A stretch of 64,000 nt of DNA from Erinaceus europaeus (GCF_950295315.1 NC_080171.1:118273247-118337246), one strand, 5' to 3'; shown: positions 10,744 to 21,411, numbered from the stretch's first letter. The notes: generated by a model from the letters alone, not told the origin. Numbers and translations: made by a program.

Positions 10744-11158
10744 AATGACAAATGTTAGAGAGGATGTGGAGCCACTTCTGCACTTCTGTTGGGAATGGAA
10801 ATGCACTCTGGAGACTTCTCAGCACACTAGAAACCAATCCACCCTAAGACCCAGCAACTTCTCTCCTAGGAATTTACCCAAAGGAAACAGGAAAACTATC
10901 AGAAGAGAAAGCTCTGTTCACAGCAGCACCATTTGCAGTTGCCAGAACCTAGAAGCAACCCAGATGGGTAGGGAGACAGAACACAGAGGGACGTGTGGAC
11001 GGGTCAAGATATATGGCAGCAAAGCAAAAGACTGAGGGAAGCTCGGCGAGGGAGGAGTGGCAGAGAACTTGGGGGTCCTGGAGCACAAGGAAATCACACC
11101 CACGTGCCAGTGAATACACTGTGAATCGTGAACTGCCCTCAATAAAAATAAATAAAAA
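10744..11158 (+). mobile_element. L1 LINE ORF2 3' part and tail
   Basis: GACAAATGTTAGAGAGGATG, the L1 ORF2 C-terminal region, is followed by TTGCAGTTGCCAGAACCTAG and CCTCAATAAAAATAAATAAA. Heavily mutated, no usable frame. Confidence 0.75.
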
Positions 11159-11161
11159 GAA

Positions 11162-11205
11162 AGACATTTACAGAACCATTATGCTGTCGCCTAGCCCTCC
11201 AGCCA
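11162..11205 (-). mobile_element. tRNA SINE type C fragment, reverse
   Basis: Only the head survives (CAGAACCATTATGCTGTCGC, minus orientation). The remainder is replaced by the next SINE. Confidence 0.6.
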
Positions 11206-11500
11206 TGTTTTTTATATTTATTTAGTTTCCTTTTTGTTGCCCTTGTTGTTTTCTATTGTTGTTGTATTATTGTTGTTGTTGTTACTGATGTCGTCGTTGT
11301 TGGATAGGACAGAGAGAAATGGAGAGAGGAGGGGAAGACAGAGAGGGGGAGAGAAAGACAGACACCTGCAGACCTGCTTCACCGCCTGTGAAGCGACTCC
11401 CCTGCAGGTGGGGAGCCGGGGGATTGAACCGGGATCCTTATGCCGGTCCTTGCGCTTTGCACCACCTTCGCTTAACCCGCTGTACTACCGCCTGACTCCC
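11206..11500 (-). mobile_element. tRNA SINE type A, reverse
   Basis: Complete, from TTTATTTAGTTTCCTTTTTG to GTACTACCGCCTGACTCCC. Confidence 0.9.
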
Positions 11501-11519
11501 AATCCATATTTTTTGTATT

Positions 11520-11640
11520 ATCTCTCCTTTAGAAAACCATTAAGTTATTTTGCTGTTAAATTGTATGAGTTCTTTATAAATGTTTGTTATCAATCATCTG
11601 CCAGAGGTTTGATGTATAAATATCTTATACTCAGAAAAAA
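11520..11640 (-). mobile_element. L1 LINE fragment, reverse
   Basis: AAATTGTATGAGTTCTTTAT to TATAAATATCTTATACTCAG resembles antisense L1 ORF2 downstream of the YADD region. Short and diverged. Confidence 0.5.
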
Positions 11641-11696
11641 AAATTAACTTTATTTTATTTGATAGGAAAGAGAGGGGAGAGGGGTAGAGAGACAGC

Positions 11697-11888
11697 GGCT
11701 GGGTGGTGGCACACCTGGTTGAGTGCACATGTTACAGTGCACAAGGACCTGGGTTCAAGCCCCTGGTCCCCACCTGCATGAGTGGTAAAGCAGGGCTGCA
11801 GGTGTCTCTCTGTCTCTCTCCATTTCTATCTCCCTCTCCCCTCGCACTTTCTCTTAGCCTCTGTCCAATAATAAATAAAATAAAATTT
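11697..11888 (+). mobile_element. tRNA SINE type B
   Basis: Head GGCTGGGTGGTGGCACACCT, T-loop GGGTTCAAGCCCCTGG, tail AATAATAAATAAAATAAAAT. Sits in a reverse SINE scrap (11643-11696). Confidence 0.85.
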
Positions 11889-11889
11889 T

Positions 11890-12178
11890 GGGTGGGAGTC
11901 GGGCGGTAGCACAGCGGGTTAAGCACAGGTGGCGCAAAGCACAAGGACTGGTGTAAGGATCCCAGTTCAAGCCCCTGGCTCCCCACCTGCAGGGGAGGCG
12001 CTTCACAGGCGGTGAAGCAGGTCTGCAGGTGTCTGTCTTTCTCTCCCCCTCTCGTCTTCCCCTCCTCTCTCCATTTCTCTCTGTCCTGTCCAACAATGAT
12101 GACATCAATATCAACAACAATAAAACAAGGGCAACAAAAGGGAATAAATAAATATTTAAATATTTTTTTTTAAAAAGA
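11890..12178 (+). mobile_element. tRNA SINE type A
   Basis: Abuts the tail of the preceding type B. Complete, tail GGGAATAAATAAATATTTAA. Confidence 0.9.
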
Positions 12179-12179
12179 G

Positions 12180-12361
12180 GCAAGCCCCCAGCTCCCCACC
12201 TGCAGGGAGGGGTTCACAGTGAAGTATGTATCTATCTTTCTCTCTCCCTCTCTATCTCCCCATCCCTCTTAATTACTGTCTTGTCCAATAAAATGGAAAA
12301 AAATAGCCTCCAAGAGCAGTGGATTTGTGTGCAGACACCAAGCCCCAGCAATAACCCTGGT
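12180..12361 (+). mobile_element. tRNA SINE type A-long, 5'-truncated
   Basis: Starts at AAGCCCCCAGCTCCCCACCT and keeps the 3' module (TAGCCTCCAAGAGCAGTGGA to AATAACCCTGGTGGG). Confidence 0.75.
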
Positions 12362-12410
12362 GGGAAGGGGAACGGGAAGGGGTAAGGGATGGGGAAGGGG
12401 AAGGGGGAGA
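12362..12410 (+). repeat. (GGGAA/GGGGAA)n
   Basis: Purine-only expansion of the SINE tail. Confidence 0.9.
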
Positions 12411-12546
12411 AGAGAGAGAGACACCTGCAGCCCTACTTCACCACTTATGAAGCTTCCCCCCTGCAGGTGGGGGTTGGGGGCTTGAAACCAGGTCCTTATT
12501 TATGGTGATGTGTACACTTAACCAGGTGTGCCACCACCCCAGGCCC
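12411..12546 (-). mobile_element. tRNA SINE type B, reverse, tail-truncated
   Basis: GACACCTGCAGCCCTACTTC to AACCAGGTGTGCCACCACCC. The AT-rich tail part is replaced by the GGGAA repeat. Confidence 0.75.
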
Positions 12547-12764
12547 TAAAATTTATTTTTAATTAATCAACTGATTAATCTGACAGGGCAGAGAGAAATT
12601 GAGAAGGGGAGGGGAGACAGAGTGAGAAAGAGACCTACAGCAATGCTTCAGTGCTTGGGGAATCTACCAGCCCACCTTGCAAGTGGGGACTGGGGGCTTG
12701 AACCAGGATCCTTTGCACATGGTAACGTATACTCACAATTGGGTGCAACACCTCCCAGCTCCGA
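12547..12764 (-). mobile_element. diverged type B-like SINE, reverse
   Basis: GCAGAGAGAAATTGAGAAGG and GGGGGCTTGAACCAGGATCC are recognisable. It is old, with many substitutions. Confidence 0.6.
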
Positions 12765-12789
12765 GCAGGATATTCTTTTAAAAGATCCT

Positions 12790-13082
12790 TTGGGGAGACG
12801 GGCGGTAGAACAGTGCGTTAAACGCAGCTGGCACAAAGCACAAGGACCAGCATAAGGATCCCGGTTTGAGCTCCGGGCTCCCCACCTGCAGGGGAGTCGC
12901 TTCACAGATGGTGAAGCAGGTCTGCAGGTGTCTATCTTTCTCTCCCCCTCTCTGTCTTCTCCTCCTCTCTCCATTTCTCTCTGTCCTATCCAACAACGAC
13001 ATCAACCATAACTACAACAACAATGAAAAACAACAAGGGCAACAAAAGGGAATAAATAATAAATAAATAAATATTTTTTAAA
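12790..13082 (+). mobile_element. tRNA SINE type A
   Basis: Head TTGGGGAGACGGGCGGTAGA. Flanking AAAGATCCTT at both ends (12780 and 13096) looks like its target-site duplication. Confidence 0.9.
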
Positions 13083-13865
13083 AGCTTTAAAAAAAAAGAT
13101 CCTTCAGGGAGTAAACCTGACCTCCTAGAAATCAGAAATATGATAGTAGAAATTAAAACTTCAAAGGAAGAATTAGCAAGAGAAGCCTGGAGATTGTTCA
13201 GAAAGAAGAAAGCTACCACCATCATGTGCCAACAGCTGTTCTTCCGAGCAGATGACACAAGAAGACACAAGGTCCACGGAATGAACCTCACAGATCATTC
13301 TGCATATGCACATGTGTTGACCTGACAGAATTGTGGAGACAGCTGAGATCCTTAAAGGAAAGGCAAACAAGACACTTTTGGTCCAAAAAGGACAATAAAG
13401 CTTTCTCCTCTTAATTATGGAACTTGAAATCTGAAAACTTAGGGGGGAAATGTTACAACTTAGAGATATATTTTCTTTGGACATTGAAATGCAAGACAAG
13501 ATTTGAAATGCCAACTGGCAATCTGAATTATTTTGAGTTCTCTCTCCCGTGTGTAGGGAACCATTCTAGTGAACGAAGGAGGTGAAGGTTTGTGATGCTT
13601 TTACTTATCAGAAAATCGTTCTCAAAAGGTCTCAGATCCGGCGGGAGCGGTGTCTAGTGATTCTGAGTCACAGTAGCGGGCGGCACCGAAGGCCACCTCC
13701 ACATGCAGCACGCACGTCAGCGGGCAAAGTTCAAACGGGCAGTGGGCAGAATCAAAGCGTCAGCTGTTAAGATTTCAGAGTGATGCCCTGTCTACTTCTG
13801 AGTTACACTAAGTGTGAATTCCAGCTGCTGTTCCCCTGCAGTTCCCCAAATTTCAGCTCAGTTCT
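13083..13865. other. RAB31 intron 1, unique or very old repeat
   Basis: No supported gene. 13130-13180 is A-rich and reads weakly like old LINE ORF1 sequence. Confidence 0.35.
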
Positions 13866-14074
13866 TTTTTTTTTCAAATTATCTTTATTTATTTATTGGA
13901 TAGAGACAGCCAGAAATTAAGAGGGAAGGGAGTGATACAGAGGGAGAGACACCTGCAGCCCTGCTTCACCACTCATGAAGCTTTCCTCCTGCAGGTGGGG
14001 ACCAGGGGCTTGAACCTGGGTCCTTGTGCACTGTGATGTGTGCACTCAACCAGGTGCGCCCCCACCTGGCCCAG
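13866..14074 (-). mobile_element. tRNA SINE type B, reverse
   Basis: TCTTTATTTATTTATTGGAT tail to CCCCACCTGGCCCAG head. Complete. Confidence 0.85.
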
Positions 14075-14099
14075 CTCGGTTCTTTTTATCTCCATTACT

Positions 14100-14206
14100 T
14101 AAAAAAGAAGGAAGGGAAGGACAGAGGAAGGGAGGAAGGAAGGGAGAATGAGAGAAAGAGAGGAAGAAAAAAACAAAGGAAGGAAGAAAGAAAAGAAAGA
14201 AAGAGG
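14100..14206 (+). repeat. (GGAA/GAAA)n purine tract
   Basis: About 105 bp of almost pure purine immediately 5' of the next SINE. Confidence 0.85.
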
Positions 14207-14515
14207 GAGTTGGGCGGTAGGGCAGTGGGTTAAGCACACGTATTGCAAAGCGCAGGGACCGGCATAAGGATCCCGGTTCGAGCCCCCGGCTCCCCACCAG
14301 CAGGGGAGTCGCTTCACAGGCGGTGAAGCAGGTCTGCAGGTGTCTGTCTTTCTCTCCCCCTCTCTGTCTTCCCCTCCTCTCTCCATTTCTCTCTGTCCTC
14401 TCCAACAACGACGACATCAGTAACAACAAAAATAATAACTACAACAATAAAACAACAAGGGCAACAAAAAGGGAATAAATAAATAAATAAATAAATAAAA
14501 AGAAAGAAAAAAAAA
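14207..14515 (+). mobile_element. tRNA SINE type A
   Basis: Complete. The tail carries six AAAT units. One of the least diverged copies in the body. Confidence 0.9.
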
Positions 14516-14697
14516 AGAAAGTCCTGTGAAGGAGCTAATTCTTGTCATGTTTTCATCCCTATAAAACTGAAAGAAAAAAAAAACAGAAAATGAGGCACTG
14601 ATCTTGAAAATAAGAAAAACATCCTCTCTTTTTTATCTTTCTCTGTTTTCTGCAAACCACTAAGGAAGGGAACTGTTCCACTGGCCACTAGTTTTTG

Positions 14698-14952
14698 TGG
14701 TTTTTTAAGACACTTTTTCTTTCCTTTTGTTGCCCCTTATCGTTGTTGTTGCTGCTGTCGTTGTTGTTGGCTAGGACAGAGAGAAATGGAGAGAGGAGGG
14801 GAAGACACAGAGGGGGAGAGAAAGACAGACACCTGCAGACCTGCTTCACCGCCTGTGAAGCGACTCCCCTGCAGGTGGGGAGCCGGGGACTCGAACCCAG
14901 GATCTTTATGCCGGTCCTTGCACTTAACCCGCTGCGCTGCCGCCCGGCTCCC
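14698..14952 (-). mobile_element. tRNA SINE type A, reverse
   Basis: TTCCTTTTGTTGCCCCTTAT to CTGCGCTGCCGCCCGGCTCC. About 20 bp is missing between the CTTGC and CTTAACCC segments of the head. Confidence 0.85.
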
Positions 14953-14969
14953 TGGCCACTAGTTTTTAC

Positions 14970-15128
14970 GTTCTTTTTTTTTTTTAAAGACAGAGAGGTA
15001 AGAAGTAGAGAGAGAATGTGAAAGTGACCACAGTACCAAAACTTCCTCCACCGTGGCAAGCGCCAAGACTCGAACCCGGGTCATGCAGCTGACGAAGCAG
15101 CACTCTCCAAGGAGCTACCTCACCACTT
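14970..15128 (-). mobile_element. old tRNA-derived SINE, reverse
   Basis: CCAAGACTCGAACCCGGGTC (a reverse T-loop) to AGCTACCTCACCACTT. Not type A, B or C. Confidence 0.5.
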
Positions 15129-15403
15129 CTTAGTTTTCACTCTCATGTCTCCATTTTCCAGATTACTGTGTTACACAGGGCTTTCCAATTTACTTTCCCT
15201 CAAGAGCCATGAAATGATTTCCTCCCGCTCTTCGGAACGCCATTCTCACTGTGGGACGGCATGTTTGACGTGACAGAGCCTGACTCAGTCCTCACTGGGT
15301 GTTTCCAGCAGGGCTCAGGAATTCTCCTTGTGTCCACCACACCTAGCTTCCCTGTGCCAAGGGAAGTTGAAGCCTGAAGCCTGACTGAGGGGGAGATAAC
15401 ATG

Positions 15404-15438
<35 letters not shown>

Positions 15439-15798
15439 CTCTCTCTCTCTCTCTCTCTCTCTAGTCTAGAAGTGGGGAAGGAATCTGACAACAGTAGGTT
15501 AACAATACAGACAGAAAGCAGTAGACCTGACCTACAGCCCAGAGCTCACCTCTGCTCACTCTCTCCCACAGATGACTCAGGCAGCAACACACACTCTCTG
15601 GAAGGGCAGCCACACTACAACGCCTGCTAGAATCTGGATTATTCAGCAGTTAACCCTTCAGCCAAAGACAGGCTGTACTTCCTTCCTTGTTATGATTCAG
15701 CCTTCAACACCTCTCCCTCTCTCAGACACTGGATATGGAATAAATAACAGGGCAAGCGGACGGGCAAGTTGACTTTGGCCTCAGAAAAGAAGACATTC
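15129..15798. other. RAB31 intron 1, unique with (CA)n(CT)n
   Basis: A (CA)n run followed by (CT)n lies at 15408-15462. The rest is unique sequence. Confidence 0.5.
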
Positions 15799-15975
15799 TT
15801 TTTTTTTTTTTTTTTTAATTTATTTGAATGAAGAGAAAATACAGGAAGAAAAAAACCGTGAAAGACCAGAGCACTGCTCAGCTCTGGCTTATGGTGGTGC
15901 TGGGGATGGAACCGGGAACCTGGAGGCCTCAGGCATGAAACTCTTTTGCATAACCATTATGCTGTCTCCCCCAGC
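15799..15975 (-). mobile_element. tRNA SINE type C, reverse
   Basis: Tail T18, CAGCTCTGGCTTATGGTGGT, head CATAACCATTATGCTGTCTC. Complete. Confidence 0.85.
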
Positions 15976-16201
15976 CAAAAAGAAGATATTCTTACTGAGA
16001 ACTTTCTGAGTAACCTCAGGCCAGTGAGGCAAAGGCGTTTGCCCAGGTGCCTGCTGTTCCCCCGCTGGCCACCAGGGGGAGGTCCTGCCCAAGGGTTACT
16101 GTGAACTGCCTGAAGCCAGGAAGCCAGGAAGCCTCCAGGCAGTTTTTCATGAATCACTGCTCCCTGATTTCCTTTTCCTGTAGAAAACTCATTCAGAGGA
16201 T

Positions 16202-16306
<105 letters not shown>

Positions 16307-16317
16307 AGGAAAACGCT

Positions 16318-16462
16318 TCTTCTTCTTCTAGCGTTTGCCCTTCGTCCGTAGCCAGTCAACAGCGTCAGGTTGAGCCTGATGTCAAGTTTCGAGACCTCCT
16401 CTGAATCTGGAGAGGTGGCAGTCGTTGACTATGTGGGTCATAGTCTGTCTGGAGCCGCAGGG
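16318..16462 (-). mobile_element. Vingi non-LTR retrotransposon, 5'-truncated 3' end (copy 3)
   Basis: The reverse complement matches the last 145 bp of the 18309-21404 element with about two differences. It covers part of the zinc-knuckle coding region, the TAG stop and the GAAGAAGAAG tail. AAACGCT flanks both ends (16311-16317 and 16463-16469), an evident target-site duplication. Like copy 1 and unlike copy 2 it has the premature TGA and two further shared bases. Confidence 0.9.
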
Positions 16463-16469
16463 AAACGCT

Positions 16470-17174
16470 GAGGAGTCAGAGCTAGAGCACAGGAAAAAAG
16501 GAAAGGTTTCAGCAGGAAAAGAGAGAGAAATTTTAAAAAAAGACTGTCAGGGCAAGTAAAGGTGTCTGTGAAGGTGTAGACACAGGAAGACGATTCTCAT
16601 ATAAAGTGGATTTGCATGGACAGAGAAAGCCGGTTTACACAATGCAGTTCTCCATTTCGTAAGGCTGTGATGACAGCATGGTCCATCTTGTTCAATCTTA
16701 ACTTTTGCGACAGAGGAAGCTGCGTTATTTCCTCAAGGACACAGCTGGCGAGGAGAGTCAAAGAAAAGTGAAGTCCCTGCAAAACCTCTGAGGGGGTCTT
16801 GTCAAGCTAAATCAACCACCCTGTCAAATCTAAATTTCTTAGCACACACACACCACCATCACCATCACCATCACCATCACCATCACCACCACCATAACCA
16901 ACAACTACCCCTCCATTTTCTAGAGCTCACAAGGAACACTGTCCTTACTTCTTTATGGTCTTACTGGCAGTTTATTCTCAAACTCTTATCTTTTTGGACA
17001 TTTTTTGGTCAGTAACAAAGGAGAACATTGTCCTGATAGCTAGGAAGGCTTTAGAATGAAACCAACTCTAACACACAAACCAGGATGTAGTTGAACACAT
17101 TCTTCCTGTGTGAAAAAAGCAAAGTTTCACTGTCTTCTCATTTCTTTTGCTTCTTCTTCTTCTTTATTTCTTTA
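16470..17174. other. RAB31 intron 1, unique with CCATCA array
   Basis: A (CACCAT)n tract lies at about 16850-16895. No gene seen. Confidence 0.5.
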
Positions 17175-17507
17175 TTTTTTTTTGCCTCCAGGGTTATTGA
17201 TGGGGCTCGGTGCCTTCACCGTGAATCCACTGCTCCTGGAGGCCATTTTTTTTTCCTTTTTGTTGCCCTTTTTATTGTTGTTGTGGTTATTATTGTTGTT
17301 TGTGATGGTTTTTGATGTCCTTGTTGTTGGATAGGACACAGGGAAATGGAGAAAAGAGGGGGAGAGAAAGACAGACATCTGCAGACCTGCTTCACCACCT
17401 GTGAAGTGACTCCCCTGCAGGTTGGGGAGGCTGGAACCGGGATCCTTATGCCAGTCCTTGCGCTTTGCGCCACCTGCGCTTAACCCGCTGCACTATAGCC
17501 CGGCCCC
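17175..17507 (-). mobile_element. tRNA SINE type A-long, reverse
   Basis: 3' module GCCTCCAGGGTTATTGATGG to TCCTGGAGGCC, then the type A body. The pyrimidine-box region is shortened. Confidence 0.9.
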
Positions 17508-17672
17508 CGTCTTCTCATTTCTGTTGTTGATGTGACATACACACTGGGACCTGACAGTTGGTTCCGTCGAGCGACCAGCAGATGGATGCCACAGATCACC
17601 TTCCTCACATACACGCTGTTTAGTCTGGGGACAACACTCGGTCGTAGCGATCTACTGTCAGAAGTATCACAG

Positions 17673-17953
17673 CAGGTCGGGTGGTGGTGCAGCGGGTTAA
17701 GCGCAGGTGGTGCAAAGCACAAGGACCGGCGTAAGGATCCGGGTTCGAGCCCCCGGCTCCCCACCTGCAGGGGAGTCGCTTCACAAGCGGTGAAGCAGGT
17801 CTGCAGGTGTCTGTCTTTCTCTCCTCCTCTCTGTCTTCCCCTCCTTTCTCAATTTCTCTCTGTCCTATCCAACAACAACGACAGCAATAACAACAATGAT
17901 GAGGATAAATAAGAGCAACAAAAGGGGGAAAAAATTAACTTTAAAAAAAAAGT
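17673..17953 (+). mobile_element. tRNA SINE type A
   Basis: Head GGTCGGGTGGTGGTGCAGCG. The tail is atypical (GGATAAATAAGAGCAACAAA). Confidence 0.9.
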
Positions 17954-18308
17954 AACACAATTTTTTTTTAACTTAACTCATACTTCCTGTCAAAGAAACT
18001 AACTGTTCTTGCCACCAGTCTTTCCTCACAAGCAACACATGTGGGCTCTAGGTTGGGCAAGGCAGGCCACTGGTCGGATGACGAACACAGCTGCCCTCTT
18101 CCCAGAAGGAGAAATGTACTAGTTCTGTCACATGCTTAACCTGTAGAAAGCACTCAGCATCACATGTTGGATTTTAATATTATACTCTGTGACTTTTTTT
18201 TAAACAAACCACTCAATATTTACTGGTCCTGAGTTGCAGATCTCATAGTAAGGGTTAATAGTAATAATGATAATAATAATAATAATAATAATAATATTCA
18301 CTGCAGGC
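17954..18308. other. intron 1, unique with (AAT)n, Vingi 5' flank
   Basis: An (AAT)n array occupies about 18257-18296. TGCAGGC at 18302-18308 is the likely left target duplication of the adjacent Vingi. Confidence 0.6.
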
Positions 18309-21300
18309 ATTGGATCGACCTTCCCGTGGTGCATCCCGTGAGTACCCATTCATTGGGGAAACTGACGATCCTTCCTAGCCCACTGAATCCACATGGATCC
18401 CAGTCACTTTCAAAGCCAGCAACAAGCAGCTCCTGACAGCTTTCAAGCTGTTGGTCCTGCTCTTCGAGTCCTCCAACTTAATGTTGAGGGGCTGTCCTTT
18501 GCCAAACTCGTTCTTATTGGTCAATTGGTGATACAGCATCAGGCAGATGTTATCTGCCTACAAGAAACACATATAGCAGTCGATGAAGCTGCTCGATTCA
18601 CCATCAGTGGATTCGATTTAATATGCTATAATCTCCATCCTAAACATGGCCGAGCCATCTACGCCAAATCGTGTCTTGCAGACGTTTACCATACGGCCTC
18701 TTCGACCTTCTACGACTCCATTACTATTGGAACTATTCAGCTCATCCACGTATATAAGCCTCCCAGTGCCTCATGGGATAATGAGGTCCTGCCTAGCCCG
18801 AATCACCCAGCCGTTTACGTTGGAGACTTTAATAGTCATCACCAAGACTGGGGATATTCCTCCACTCGTGCTGACGGCTCTATCTTAGCCGACTGGGCTT
18901 CAGCGAATGACCTCTCCCCATTATACAATCCCAAACAGCCAGGCTCTTTTCACAGTGCTAGATGGAATAAAGACTCGTCACCTGACCTGTGCTGGATTAG
19001 CACAGTCAACGGCCAAGCCTTTCCCGCTACGAGACAAGTTCTCAAGATCTTCCCGCACAGTCATCACCGCCCAGCTATCATCCACATTGGTCTCCAGCTC
19101 CCACTGATTCTGTGCTCGGAGAAACTAAGATGGAACTTTCGGAAAGCAAACTGGCGTCTGTTCAGTGATCTTACCAACAAATCTATTCCTGCAATTCCAA
19201 TGAACTCTATCCCCTCTGAAGATTCCTACAGGCGCTTCCGCCAAGCCATCTTCAAAGCAGCTTCCCAAGCCATTCCTCATGGGAGACGTGCTAACTATAC
19301 GCCTTGTCTTGATGCTGAATGCGAGCAACTACTAAAGCAGTATGATGAGTCGGGCGACCCAGATGTGGCTGACCATCTCATTGCCTCCCTGGATGCAGCA
19401 CGCCAAGCCCACTGGCAACAACTCACGGAAAGTCTGAACTTCACCCACTCAAGTAGGAAGGCCTGGAAGCTTCTTCATAGTCTGGATGCCAGTAGCCAAC
19501 CCCCTCCCGTCTCCCATCCTCCCGTATCTCCAAACTCAGTGGCCAGTCACCTAACTCAAGTTGGACATGCTAAGATCGACCCAGTCTGGAAAAGAGAAAA
19601 TTTCCCATGAGTGGTCATCCCACTTCCGTTTATCTTGTCCATCTCCAAAACTCTCTCCCTTTATACTGTCTGAACTGGAAGACGCTTTGAAGAGGGTTAA
19701 ACCGGGAACGGCTGCTGGCTATGATAACATCACCCCAGAACTCATTCTTAACTTGGGTCCGCGGCAACGGCAAAGAAGTGGCTCGCTTCATTCCTGTCCC
19801 ACATCTTGGAATCTGAATCTATGCCCAAAATTTGGCGTTGTGCGAAGATAATAGCAGTTTTGAAACCAAAGAAAGACCCAACACTGGCCGCCAGCTATAG
19901 ACCAATTTCTCTCCTCTCCGTGTGTTACAAACTCCTTGAGAGGCTGCTTCTGTCACGTATTTCTCATCTTACAGAGAAATTCCTATCACCCGCCCAAGCT
20001 GGTTTCCACCCAGGAAGATCTACCTGCGAACAAACCCTGGCCCTCTCAACTTACATTGAAAATGGATTCCAGAAGAATTTAAAGACGGGTGCTGTCTTTG
20101 TTAATCTCACAGCAGCCTATGACACGGTCTGGCACCGTGGTCTCCTAGTCAAGATCTCAAGATGCCTGCCTCCAACACTATATTGTTTCTTCTCCAAAAC
20201 TATATCGTTTCTTCTCCAAAACAGAAGATTCCGGGTGCATCTGGGTGACAAGTCTAGCAGATGGAGACTTGTCTCAAGTGGCCTCCCCCAGGGCTCTGTT
20301 CTGGCTCCTACACTATTTAATATTTACATCGATGACCTCCCAGAAACTTCTTCAAGGAAGTTCATCTACGCCGATGACATCTGCTGTGCAACTCAGGCAT
20401 CCAAGTTCGACATCCTCGAGGAAACACTCACGAAAGACATGTCTCTGATATCTGATTACTGTAAAAAATGGCGACTAATCCCTAGCACTGCAAAAACGGT
20501 ATCATCTGTTTTCCATCTACACCATGCCTCGGCCTCGCGTGAGCTTAATGTGCAGCTTGGCGGTACGAGAATCCGGCATGAAGCCCAGCCAGTCTATCTT
20601 GGCGTTACTCTTGATCGCACTCTGTCATTTCACAAACATCTCATAAAAACTGCAGCAAAGGTGGGCGCGAGGAATCACATCATTGCAAGACTGGCCAGCT
20701 CCTCATGGGGCGCGAGCGCTGCCACACTACGATAATCATCTCTGGCATTATGCTATTCCACTGCAGAATACTGTGCCCCAGTATGGTTCCGTAGCCCCCA
20801 TGTCCACTTGGTCGATTCCAAATTATATTCCTCCATGAGGATCATTTCTGGAACCATCTGTTCCACCCTGGTTCCATGGCTGCCAGTTCTTAGCAACATC
20901 GCCCCGCCAGATATTCGTCGGGATGCGGCATCATCTAAGTTCATTTCCCACGTCTATGCTCGACCGGACCTGCCAATATACGCGGATATCTTCGCCCACC
21001 CTGTCCAACGCTTGACGTCTCGTCACCCAATCTGGTCCCCTACGCCTACACTGAACTTCTCTGTTCCAGACTCTTGGAAACAGAGTTGGCAGTCAGCTGA
21101 GGTAAAGAACAAACACCTCATCACAGACCCCTGCGAGCGTCAACCCGGCTTTGACCTAGCACGTTATGATCGGGCCCTCCTCAATCGCTATCCAACAGGC
21201 CATGGCCGGTGCGCCGCTATGTTCCATCGCTGGGGAGCCAGAGACGACCCGAACTGCCCCTGCGGCTCCAGACAGACTATGACCCACATAGTCAACGACT

Positions 21301-21404
21301 GCCACCTCTCCAGATTCAAAGGAGGTCTCGAAACTTGACATCAGGCTCAACCTGACGCTGTTGACTGGCTACGGAAGAAGGGCAAACGCTAGAAGAAGAA
21401 GAAG
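18309..21404 (+). mobile_element. Vingi non-LTR retrotransposon, near full length (copy 1)
   Basis: A 3.1-kb LINE with one long reading frame, an 84-bp 5' leader and a 3' end in a short (GAA)n tail instead of poly(A). TGCAGGC on both sides (18302-18308, 21405-21411) is the probable target-site duplication. Protein order is AP endonuclease, reverse transcriptase, then a C-terminal zinc knuckle; no RNase H is visible. This architecture, the compact size and the hedgehog host fit Vingi, the Ingi-related clade that Kojima, Kapitonov and Jurka described from hedgehogs, with possible horizontal transfer. The family assignment is from memory. Base use is more even and less repeat-like than the surrounding intron. 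A CR1/Jockey-type element is the alternative. Confidence 0.9.
18393..21392 (+). pseudogene. Vingi ORF (endonuclease-reverse transcriptase), broken
   Basis: The frame would be about 1000 codons. Endonuclease (first 240 residues): LRVLQLNVEGLS (N30), ICLQETH (E58), VYVGDFNSHHQDW (D145, N147), SPDLCWIS. The catalytic SDH motif reads S-H-H (residue 224, codon 19062-19064). Reverse transcriptase: RPISLLSVCYKLLE, motif A VFVNLTAAYD with Asn where the catalytic Asp is expected (codon 20103-20105), GLPQGSVLAPTLFNIYIDD, intact YADD (20367-20378). Zinc knuckle CX1CX7HX4C at 21255-21302. Breaks: frameshifts near 19590 and near 19765, TAA at 20733-20735 (copy 2 has a sense codon), TGA at 21336-21338. It cannot make the full protein. 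Confidence 0.92.
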
Positions 21405-21411
21405 TGCAGGC

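Noticed and set aside
13140..13514. Possible coding exon (frames on both strands)
   Set aside because: No matching splice sites in phase and no recognisable domain; A-rich sequence resembles an old LINE.
18309..21404. RTE/BovB or L1 identity for the 3.1-kb element
   Set aside because: The endonuclease start LRVLQLNVEGLS, motif A context AAYDTVWHRG and the C-terminal CxC...H...C knuckle differ from both; the tail is GAA repeats, not poly(A).
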